From: Acidobacteriota bacterium
GTDB lineage: Bacteria > Acidobacteriota > UBA6911 > RPQK01 > DATIPO01
Reading direction: 5' to 3'
DNA: 64,000 nucleotides
Assembly: GCA_035471785.1 (NCBI GenBank)
Contig: DATIPQ010000024.1
Span: 1 to 64,000, forward strand
In this document: positions 51,761-59,700 of the stretch, piece by piece
How the letters are laid out: each line of letters opens with the position of its first letter
Position numbering within the stretch: position 1 is the first letter of the stretch
Program-made: the position numbers and the translations under genes
The notes under the pieces: generated by a model
Seen by the model: the letters and a program-made list of their open reading frames with translations, nothing else
Told to the model about the DNA's origin: nothing
The model's database searches: none

Positions 51761-52651
51761 ATGAACGGCCCAACCAAAGGTCCAGATCCGAATTCCCCAA
51801 AGTCTAAGAACCCTCCGGCCAAGGAGAAGCAAGAGAAGCGCAAGAGCGAAGGAGCTTCCCGCTCAGATGTTTTTCTTTTGGTTGCGGCTCTGTTGCTGAT
51901 ATTCGTGGTATTGATCGTCGTCCTTCTCAGCTTCTGGCCGGAAACGACCGGCACCCAACTCACCAATCAGACCGTCACCCTCTTCGGATTGCCCCTGGGA
52001 GCAGTCGGCCTGGAAGTCCGGCTCTTCGTGCTGGTGTTAGTGGCCGGCGCTCTAGGCAGCTTTATCCACGTCGCCACTTCAGCGGGAGATTACATCGGCA
52101 ATCGCAAGCTATACCGGAGTTGGATCTATTGGTACATCCTGCGCCTTCCGGTGGGAGCCTCCCTGGCGCTTCTGGTTTATTTGCTGCTTCGTGGTGGAGT
52201 CATCACCGGCACGGGGGTATCGGAAGTCCCTCAGACGGCTCCCTTCGGCATCGTGGGACTTTCAGCCTTGGCCGGGATGTTTGCCAAGAAGGCCACCAAC
52301 AAGCTTGGCGAGATCTTCGATATGCTCTTCCACACCGACCAGGACGATAAGCTTAAGGACAAGGTGGGCGCTCAGGCGCCGGTACTGACGGCCCTCGATC
52401 CTTCCAGCCTGAAGGTCGGCTCCACTCAGCTTGAACTCAGGATAACGGGTCAGCACTTCGGCGAGGACACCAAAGTCCTGATCGATGGTGAGGCGCGCGC
52501 CGCGGAGTACGTGAGCGATACCCAGCTCTCGCTCTCCTTGAAAAAGGAGGATGTCGCCCAGGCCGGAGTGCTGAAGGTGCAACTTGAAAATCCCAGCGTC
52601 AGAGACAAGTCAGACACCATGGAACTGAGTATCGAAGACGACACCGAGTGA
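51761..52651 (+). CDS. Membrane protein with a C-terminal IPT/TIG-like domain
   Basis: A 296-residue protein with GGGAGG 8 bases before the ATG. It has a Lys/Pro-rich cytoplasmic start, a first membrane helix at about 29-55 (VFLLVAALLLIFVVLIVVLLSFW), two or three more hydrophobic stretches (VRLFVLVLVAGALGSFIHV; LPVGASLALLVYLLLRGGVI; APFGIVGLSALAGMFAKKA) and a C-terminal beta domain from about 207 (VLTALDPSSLKVGSTQLELRITGQHFGEDTKVLIDG) with the immunoglobulin-like IPT/TIG pattern. Divergent from flhB and followed at 37 bases by another membrane-anchored protein; probably one operon. Function unknown. Confidence 0.75.
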   Translation: MNGPTKGPDPNSPKSKNPPAKEKQEKRKSEGASRSDVFLLVAALLLIFVVLIVVLLSFWPETTGTQLTNQTVTLFGLPLGAVGLEVRLFVLVLVAGALGSFIHVATSAGDYIGNRKLYRSWIYWYILRLPVGASLALLVYLLLRGGVITGTGVSEVPQTAPFGIVGLSALAGMFAKKATNKLGEIFDMLFHTDQDDKLKDKVGAQAPVLTALDPSSLKVGSTQLELRITGQHFGEDTKVLIDGEARAAEYVSDTQLSLSLKKEDVAQAGVLKVQLENPSVRDKSDTMELSIEDDTE

Positions 52652-52688
52652 GCTGCCGGCGGATGTCGCCGCAACGAAAGGAATATTC

Positions 52689-53531
52689 ATGGCCAGCGCC
52701 GGAGAGGGGAGTTCCGCTCGGGGCAGCAGTCGCCACCTGACAATATTTCTCATTGTCATCAATGCCCTTTTAATCCTGCCCTTCGGGTACTGCGTGGTCG
52801 TTTATCCTACCCAGCCGCCGCCTGCCGCTGAACGCTTTCAGCAAGCCTTGGATGATGCCATGAGCCCCGGGGCCGGGAACGCCGCCACCGGGCTGGTAGC
52901 GCTGACTCCCGGCAATTCAAGCCTTTTCTGGGATCGCTCCGATCCTCAGGCGCTCAAAGTCCTGGTGGCTGTCTGGACCGATTACTCGGGTTATCGGGAT
53001 CACTTCAAGGGGGGCTGCACGCTGCGCAGGGAAGTCTGGGTGACGCCTGTTCCTCAGATGCAAGAGGCCTGCCGCGGCTTTGGGCTCTCGGGCGCCGAAC
53101 TGAATCGCCGCCTGGAAGAGTACATGGGGCTAGCCGCCGGCGGGACCTATTCGGAGGTGGTGGAGTTGTGGGTCAGCCCCGACCACGTCTTCCGCCCCTG
53201 CCCCGACGGGGAAATCGATGACGCGCAATGCAATCCCGGCCTGCCCGAGGTCCCCAGCAACCCCAGTGCGGACCAACTGGAGCACGCCCGCTGGTTTCAG
53301 AGGCAGGTTGAAAAGTACTACGGCGAGCGTCCCCTGCCCTGGACCCGTTTCGGCTACACCTACGACTGGGCCGACCCGGCAGCAAAGATCGGAGCCAGCG
53401 AATACATCATCCGCAAAGACGCCGCCGTCTTCGTTTCCTCCGTCACTCCCACCGGGGGCTATTGTTCCACTCAAACCACCCTCTCCCGCTCTCCCGCGCC
53501 CGCCGGAACGGCGTTCACCGCCCCCTGTTGA
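52689..53531 (+). CDS. Membrane-anchored hypothetical protein
   Basis: A 280-residue protein with one N-terminal membrane helix (LTIFLIVINALLILPFGYCVVVYP at about residues 17-40) and an extracytoplasmic part rich in short Pro, Gly and Cys segments. Six or so cysteines outside the helix (CTLRREVW, EACRGFG, RPCPDGE, AQCNPG, GYCSTQT, TAPC at the end) suggest disulfides. AAAGGAA precedes the ATG. It follows the TIG-domain protein by 37 bases on the same strand. I do not recognise the family and see no catalytic motif. Confidence 0.65.
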   Translation: MASAGEGSSARGSSRHLTIFLIVINALLILPFGYCVVVYPTQPPPAAERFQQALDDAMSPGAGNAATGLVALTPGNSSLFWDRSDPQALKVLVAVWTDYSGYRDHFKGGCTLRREVWVTPVPQMQEACRGFGLSGAELNRRLEEYMGLAAGGTYSEVVELWVSPDHVFRPCPDGEIDDAQCNPGLPEVPSNPSADQLEHARWFQRQVEKYYGERPLPWTRFGYTYDWADPAAKIGASEYIIRKDAAVFVSSVTPTGGYCSTQTTLSRSPAPAGTAFTAPC

Positions 53532-53612
53532 CCCGCGGGACCTTGAATCGGGCAGCCTGAAGCTCGGACAATCGGGTAGGATGGCTCGCAGCCGACGAGG
53601 AGAGGAGGAGGA

Positions 53613-55028
53613 ATGGGCGAGCCGCAAAACGACCCCATCGGTCTGGAAGGTGCAGAGGAGCGTACCGAGAGGTTGCTGCGCGAGGTGTTGCAACGCGCCA
53701 TCCGCTATCTCGACTCCTTGGGGGAAAGGCCGGTATCGCCTTCTCCTCAGGCGTTGCAGAATCTGGGCCATCTGGAGGAAGCTTTCCCTGAAAGAGGACG
53801 CGATGCCCTGGAGACGCTGGGCTTGCTGGACGAATACGGAGCGCCGGCCACCATGGCCACCGCCGGGTCCCGCTACTTCGGATTCGTCAACGGCGCGGTG
53901 CTGCCGGCCGCGCTGGCCGCCTCCTGGATGAGCAGCGTCTGGGATCAGAACGCGGGCCTTCCCGTCATGTCGCCGGTGGCCGACCGCCTTCATGAAGTTG
54001 TGCGTGGATGGCTGCTCGACCTCCTTGGCCTTCCCGAAGCAGGTGAACTGTGCCTCGTCTCCGGGGCCTCCATGGCCAACACGACGGCCCTGATCGCGGC
54101 CAGAGACCGGCTTTTGGCCCAGGCCGGATGGGACGTTCAGGCCCACGGTCTGTTCGGCGCTCCGCCGCTCCAAGTGGTGGTCGGCGAACGGGTCCATTCG
54201 ACCCTGCTCAAGTCGCTGGGAATGGCTGGACTGGGCCGCCAGCGGGTCATTACTGTGCCTGCAGACGAGCAAGGGAGGATGCGCGCCGATGCCCTTCCCG
54301 ACCTGGAAGGCCCGGTGCTGGTCTGCGCCCAGGCCGGCGAGGTCAACACCGGAGCTTTCGATCCTTTCGCGGAGATCATCTCCTGGGCCCGGCGGCGCCA
54401 GGCCTGGGTCCACGTTGACGGGGCTTTCGGGTTATGGGCGCTGGCCGACCCCGGAATGGCCCACCTGGTTGAAGGCCTGAGGCAAGCCGACTCCTGGGTG
54501 ACCGACGGGCACAAGCTGCTCAACTTGACCTACGACTGCGGCATTCTTCTGGTGCGCAGGGGAGAGGACCTGCGCCGCAGCTTCGCCGCCACGGCGGCCT
54601 ACCTGCCGCCTGATCGGGGCTTCGAAGCGCTCCATCACGGCCCTCAAGGCTCCCAGCGCGCCCGCCAGATCGAAGTCTGGGCTGCCCTGCGAACTCTGGG
54701 CCGCTCGGGCGTGAAAGCGCTGGTTCGACGACAGTGCGGGAGCGCTCAAAGGCTGGCGGAAGGGTTGGCTGAGGCCGGTCTGGAAGTGCTCAACGAGGTG
54801 GTCTTCAACCAGGTTCTGGTGCGGGCCTGCAAAGACGACCAACTGACCCGCAGGCTGATTGCCGCCGTCCAGGAGGATGCCACCTGCTGGTGCGGCCCCA
54901 CGGATTGGGACGGGCGTCCCGCCATGCGCATCAGCGTCAGCTCCTGGCGCACCGACCAGAAAGCCGCCCAACGCAGCCTGGCCGCCATCCTCCGCTGCGC
55001 CCGCCGAACCGGCGCCATCGCTTCCTGA
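53613..55028 (+). CDS. PLP-dependent decarboxylase/aminotransferase-like enzyme (group II decarboxylase family)
   Basis: A 471-residue fold-type I PLP enzyme. Lys301 in TDGHKLLN is the Schiff-base lysine, His267-Val-Asp269 (VHVDGAFG) the cofactor-binding pair, and GASMANTTAL near 151-160 the phosphate-binding turn; ERVHSTLLKSLGMAG matches the pattern ERxHxSxxKA...G of pyridoxal-dependent decarboxylases of the aromatic/glutamate type. AGGAGG lies immediately before the ATG. Substrate cannot be predicted from sequence alone. It stands alone, 82 bases after the hypothetical membrane protein and just before a region of gene remnants. Confidence 0.85.
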   Translation: MGEPQNDPIGLEGAEERTERLLREVLQRAIRYLDSLGERPVSPSPQALQNLGHLEEAFPERGRDALETLGLLDEYGAPATMATAGSRYFGFVNGAVLPAALAASWMSSVWDQNAGLPVMSPVADRLHEVVRGWLLDLLGLPEAGELCLVSGASMANTTALIAARDRLLAQAGWDVQAHGLFGAPPLQVVVGERVHSTLLKSLGMAGLGRQRVITVPADEQGRMRADALPDLEGPVLVCAQAGEVNTGAFDPFAEIISWARRRQAWVHVDGAFGLWALADPGMAHLVEGLRQADSWVTDGHKLLNLTYDCGILLVRRGEDLRRSFAATAAYLPPDRGFEALHHGPQGSQRARQIEVWAALRTLGRSGVKALVRRQCGSAQRLAEGLAEAGLEVLNEVVFNQVLVRACKDDQLTRRLIAAVQEDATCWCGPTDWDGRPAMRISVSSWRTDQKAAQRSLAAILRCARRTGAIAS

Positions 55029-55044
55029 CAGGCCTCTGGATACG

Positions 55045-55344
55045 CTACGCGGCGTGTGGAGATACTTCCTCATCCAGCCGCTTCTCAAGGTCGATCTCGG
55101 CCCGCTGCAGGTCGAAGCGCGACTGAAGATTAAGCCAGAACTGGGCTTCCATGCCGAAGAACCGACCAAAGCGGAGCGCGGTGTCGGCAGTGACGGACCG
55201 CCTCCCATGCACGATCTCACTGATTCTCCGCTGAGGGACGCTGATGCTCTTGGCGAGCCGGTATTGTCAGATCCCCATGGGCCGCAGGAACTCCTCCAAA
55301 AGGATCTCGCCAGGGTGAATCGGGTCAAAGTCCCTTTTTGGCAT
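55045..55344 (-). pseudogene. higA: HigA-type antitoxin interrupted by an in-frame stop
   Basis: An otherwise complete 99-codon HigA: MPKRDFDPIHPGEILLEEF, then RPMGI, a TGA stop (codon 26, 55269-55267), and QYRLAKSISVPQRRISEIVHGRRSVTADTALRF, FGMEAQFWLNLQSRFDLQ. Intact members carry Ser at the stop position (GISQYRLAK), so a single C-to-G change from TCA to TGA explains it. GAAGGAG lies 5 bases before the ATG at 55344. The HTH after the stop cannot be made from this start. A decayed higB tail is directly upstream. Confidence 0.85.
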
Positions 55345-55355
55345 ACTGATCTCCT

Positions 55356-55424
55356 TCAATGATAATCGACGATTTCGACCTCGTTAGTTAGCGTCCCCGC
55401 TACGCCACACGAACGCAAGCGCAT
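55356..55424 (-). pseudogene. higB: Tail of a HigB/RelE-type toxin gene
   Basis: Just upstream of the antitoxin, a minus-strand frame ends in TNEVEIVDYH and a stop, the standard C-terminus of HigB toxins (x-VEIVDYH), 11 bases before the antitoxin ATG. Only about 22 codons (from an ATG near 55424) can be read; sequence further upstream does not resemble HigB. The toxin is therefore deleted or scrambled. Confidence 0.6.
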
Positions 55425-55468
55425 TTTAACTCAATGGGAAAACGAAATCGTTCCATGGAACCATCCCC

Positions 55469-55625
55469 TCAATCGTTCAAGACGTTGCTCACTGTCAGGC
55501 CTAACTGACGACACATCGACGCCAGAATCCCTTCCTCAATTCGGACATTCTTGACCGATATCGACCTAGAAACGCCTTCGAGACACAGGGCCATAGCCGG
55601 TAGAATAGCATCGATGGGAAGCAGT
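55469..55625 (-). pseudogene. Possible C-terminal fragment of a Ppx/GppA-like protein
   Basis: About 50 codons on the minus strand ending at 55469 read LLPIDAILPAMALCLEGV, then ISVKNVRIEEGILASM. The A-I-L-x-x-x-x-x ... V...R-x-E-G-I-L pattern resembles the end of Ppx/GppA phosphatases (x-LREGLL). No upstream part of such a gene exists; beyond about 55625 the frame lies antisense to the next gene. Interpreted as a truncated remnant; may be chance. Confidence 0.3.
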
Positions 55626-55660
55626 CCGCCTAGAGGGCGAGTTTGGTATGCTGAGGAGTT

Positions 55661-56689
55661 ATGGAGCCGCGCTTCTGGGTTGGGGATGTGGGGGTGTATG
55701 GGGACGTGATCCTGTCGCCTATGGCCGGGTTCAGCGATCTGCCCTATCGCTCGCTGTGCCGGGAGTATGGGTCGGCGATGAGCTATACCGAGTTCGTCTC
55801 GGCGCTGGCCTATCTGGCCGGACCCAATCAGAAGACGCTGAGGATGCTGGCCTACTCGCCCCAAGAGCGTCCTATGGTGTTTCAGATCTTCGACAGCGAC
55901 GAAGACCGCATCGTGGAATGCGCGCGGCGGCTGGAGGAGATGAAGCCCGACATCATCGATCTCAACATGGGCTGCTCGGTGCGCAAAGTCAGCGGACGCG
56001 GGGCGGGTGCCGCGCTGCTGCGCGAACCGCGCAAGATCGGACGCATCTTCAACCGCCTCTCCAAGACCTTGAAGGTTCCGGTCACCGGAAAAATCCGCCT
56101 GGGATGGGATGAAGACGAACTGACCTACCGCGAGGTGGTCAAAGCCATGCAGGACAACGGCGGCTCGCTGGTGGCCGTGCATGGACGCACCAAGGCCCAG
56201 GCCTACCAGGGAGAAGCCGACTGGGGAGCCATCGCCCGCATCGTCGAGGTGGCGCAAGTCCCCGTCATCGGAAATGGCGACGTGCGCACACGCGCTGACA
56301 TTGAACGCATGAAAGCGCAGACCGGCTGCGCCGCCGTGATGGTGGGACGGGGAGCCATCGGACATCCCTGGATCTTCCGCCGCCTCAACCGCGATGAAGT
56401 GCCCTTCCAGGAGAAGGCCACCTTTCTGCGCAGGCATTTCGACCGCATGGCCGAGTTCTATACCGAGAAAGTGGCGCTGATTCTGGTGCGCAAGCACATT
56501 GTCCGTTATCTCAAGCAGTATTCGGGCATTAAGGACCTTTACAAGAACCTGGTCCAGGTCGAGTCGCGGCAGCAGATGGAGGACGGGCTGCAAGCCGTGG
56601 GACGGCGACTGCGGGAAAGCGGGCAAGGCCGGGTCTTTGCTGCTGGGAGCACGATTAGGCTGGCACCACCCGCCCATCGGGAACTTTGA
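55661..56689 (+). CDS. dusB: tRNA-dihydrouridine synthase (DusB-type)
   Basis: A 342-residue FMN enzyme that reduces uridines in tRNA. TIM-barrel landmarks: GDVILSPMAGFSDLPYRSLCREYG at the start, VFQIFDSDEDRIVECA, DIIDLNMGCSVRKVSGRGAGAALL with the catalytic Cys, VPVTGKIRLGWDED, VAVHGRTKAQAYQGEADW, VPVIGNGDVRT and CAAVMVGRGAIGHPWIF. The catalytic motif reads GCS instead of the usual GCP. Gene end and a helical C-domain (FDRMAEFYTEKVALILVRKHIVRYLKQY) are complete. Starts just after the remnant region; no Shine-Dalgarno stronger than AGGAG about 8 bases ahead. Confidence 0.93.
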   Translation: MEPRFWVGDVGVYGDVILSPMAGFSDLPYRSLCREYGSAMSYTEFVSALAYLAGPNQKTLRMLAYSPQERPMVFQIFDSDEDRIVECARRLEEMKPDIIDLNMGCSVRKVSGRGAGAALLREPRKIGRIFNRLSKTLKVPVTGKIRLGWDEDELTYREVVKAMQDNGGSLVAVHGRTKAQAYQGEADWGAIARIVEVAQVPVIGNGDVRTRADIERMKAQTGCAAVMVGRGAIGHPWIFRRLNRDEVPFQEKATFLRRHFDRMAEFYTEKVALILVRKHIVRYLKQYSGIKDLYKNLVQVESRQQMEDGLQAVGRRLRESGQGRVFAAGSTIRLAPPAHREL

Positions 56690-56736
56690 CGGGGTTGGGA
56701 GTACCATATTGAAGAACCAACCGAAGGACGTGAAAT

Positions 56737-59700
56737 ATGATGCTGCTGCGGCGCGATGTGGTTCTGCTGATCTTCATACTCTTGACGGTTTCTCTGCTGC
56801 AGGTCCTGGCGACAACACAGCAAGAAGCGAGTTCTCAAGCGCGCGTGGAGCGGTTTTCACCTCAAGGTGAAGTTCGCCAGATTCGTCAGGTCAGGGCCGT
56901 TTTCACGCAGCCCATGGTGCCTTTCGGAGATCCCCAGGCGCACAAGGAACCCTTCTCAATCGAGTGTCCGGTGGCTGGCTCGGCGCGCTGGGAAGACACC
57001 CGCAACTGGATCTATGACTTCGAACGCGATCTGGAAGCAGGCATCCGCTGCCGCTTTACTCTCCGTACCGGCCTCGAGACGCTGGATGGCCAAGCCCTGG
57101 CGGGACAGCGGGATTTTTCTTTCTCCACCGGCGGGCCCGCCGTCCTCGCTTCCGACCCTTATGAAGGTCACACCAACATCGCCGAAGACCAGGCCTTTGT
57201 GCTGGAACTAAGCGGCGATCCCGACTTGCAGACCGTGCTGGAAAGAGCCGCTTTCCTGGTGGAAGGCGTGGGAGAGAGGGTGGGCGTGCGGCTGATCGAA
57301 GGGGAAGAGCGAAAATCCCTGCTGGAGGCCAACTGGCGCTTTCGCGACTCGCTGGAAAGTCCTCGAGTCGTGGTGCTGCAAGCCCTCCAGACCTTTCCGG
57401 CCGAGAAGCAGGTGACTTTGCTGTGGGACGAGGGGATCGAGTCGGCCAACGGCGTGCCCACCAGTCAGCCGCAGACGCTGGTCTTTAGATCCCGAGTCGA
57501 CTTCATGGCCAATCTCAGTTGTTTGCGCGAAAATGCCCGCCAGAATTGCATTCCTATCGAGAACATACGGCTCAACTTCACGGCTCCGGTGGAATGGGAA
57601 TCGGCCTCCAAGATCGAACTCCGAGGACCTTCCGGCCAGCTCTGGGAGGCTCAGCGCGACAACAACATCAACCTGGTTGACGGGGTGATCTTCGAGGCTC
57701 CCTTTCCGCCCGAAACCGACCTCACCCTGCACCTTCCGTCGGGACTGCGCGACGACGCCGGACGCGCGTTGGTCAACGCCTCCCGCTTTCCTCTCACCGT
57801 CCCCGTGGACGCCTACCCTCCCCTGGCCAAGTTCGCGGCCGACTTCGGCATTCTGGAGTGGAAGGCCGATCCGGTCCTGCCGGTGACCTTGCGCCGGGTG
57901 GAGAGCGAGCTTCCGGGACTGCGCAGCCAGCCGGCCCTGCCGGGACGCACCTTGCGCATCGAACCGGGCCGCGCCCAGAACCTGCTGCACTGGCTGACCA
58001 AGCTGCAGGAAAACGAGTGGGAATCGCGCAAGCACTCGGTCTTCGAGTCCGACGACGACACGCAAACGATCAGCGTTCCCAAGCCCAACCCGTCCGAGGA
58101 CTTCGAGGTGGTGGGCATACCGCTGCCCGACCCCGGCCTTTACATCGTAGAACTGAAAAGCGAGATCTTGGGAGAGCGGCTGCTGGATCGCCCGGGCCCG
58201 ATGTATGTGCGCTCTACGGCCCTGGTGACCGACCTGTCCGTCCACTTCAAGCAAGGACGCGAGAACTGGATGGCGTGGGTAACGTCTCTCTCCCAAGCCA
58301 ATCCCGTGGCCCAGGCGGCCGTCAGCGTATGGGACTGCCGGGGACGCCGGCTGGCCGAAGGACTCACCGACGCCCGCGGACTTATTTTCTTTGACGACCC
58401 ACCCGCCCAGATCCCCCGCTGCGGCTACCGCCAATACCAAAACGGACTGCTGGTGACCGCATCCACCGGCGAAGACATGAGCTTCGTCCACACCTCCTGG
58501 AACGAAGGCATCGAGCCCTGGCGCTACGGACTGCCCACCAGTTGGCGCGCCGAAGAGCCGCTGAGCGCCCACACCGTATTCGCCCGCACCCTGCTGCGCG
58601 CGGGCGAGACGCTGCACATGAAGCACCTGCTGCGAAAGCGCACCATGAACGCCTTCGAGCCCGCCCGCGAACGGCCCGCGGGCCTGCTCTTGCGCCACAG
58701 TGGAAGCGGCAAGGAATATCAACTCCCGCTCACCTGGAGCGAGGACGGAAGCGCCCTCAACGAGTGGGAGATCCCCCGTGACGCTCTGCTGGGCTTCTAT
58801 CAGGCCAGCCTCATCGAGAAACTGGGCAAGGAGACGGGCAAGCAGTGGCCCAGCGGCACTTTCAGAGTCGAGGACTACCGCGTGCCCTTAGCGACCGCCG
58901 ATATCCGTCCCCCCGATGGGCCGCTGGTCAGTCCGCGAACGCTGGAATTCGACCTCAACGTCCGCTATCTGGCCGGCGGAGGCGCCGCCGATCTGCCGGT
59001 CAAGTTCCGCTACCAGTTGAACCGGCGCGGCGTCAACTTCGAGCGCTTCGACGGCTTCAACTTCGCCGCCGGCCCCGCCCAGGGTGAAGACATGTACTCC
59101 CCGGACGGCGCTGGATGGTCGCAGTTGCAGAGCCGGGAGGCCACTCTGGACGCCCAAGGGGGAGCCCGCATCCTGCTGGAGGACGTCCCCGACTTCAACT
59201 ATCCGGCCCAATTGCGCAGCGAGATGGAGTTCCGCGACCCGGCCGGAGAAACGCAGACTGTCTCCTCTTCCCTGCCCCTTTGGCCCACGCCTTCCCTGGT
59301 TGGGTTGAAAGCGGACGGATGGCGGGCCGAGCCTGAGGACGTGCGCTTCCAGGTGGCCGCGGCCGATGTACAGGGGCGTCCGCAGCAGGACGTCCAGGTG
59401 CGGGTCGACCTCTATCAGAGGGTCACCTATTCGGTGCGCAAGCGGCTGGTGGGCGGATTCTACGCATTCGAGCACCACAACGAAGTCAACCTGGTGGAGC
59501 GCGACGTGTGCAGCGGATCCACCGACTTGCTGGGACGCCTGCCCTGCCGCATCTCGGCATCCTTCTCGGGCAGCGCACTGCTGGAAGCTCATCTGTCCAC
59601 GCCTCAAGGCGAGTCGGTGACTCACATCTCCCTCTGGCTGGCCGGCGAGGACGACTGGTGGTTCGAAGCCTCGGACAACGACCGCATCGACCTCATCCCC

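Noticed and set aside
55660-56707. A long minus-strand frame antisense to the DusB gene
   Set aside because: Only the last 50 codons (55469-55625) look protein-like; the rest is antisense shadow of a clear dihydrouridine synthase.
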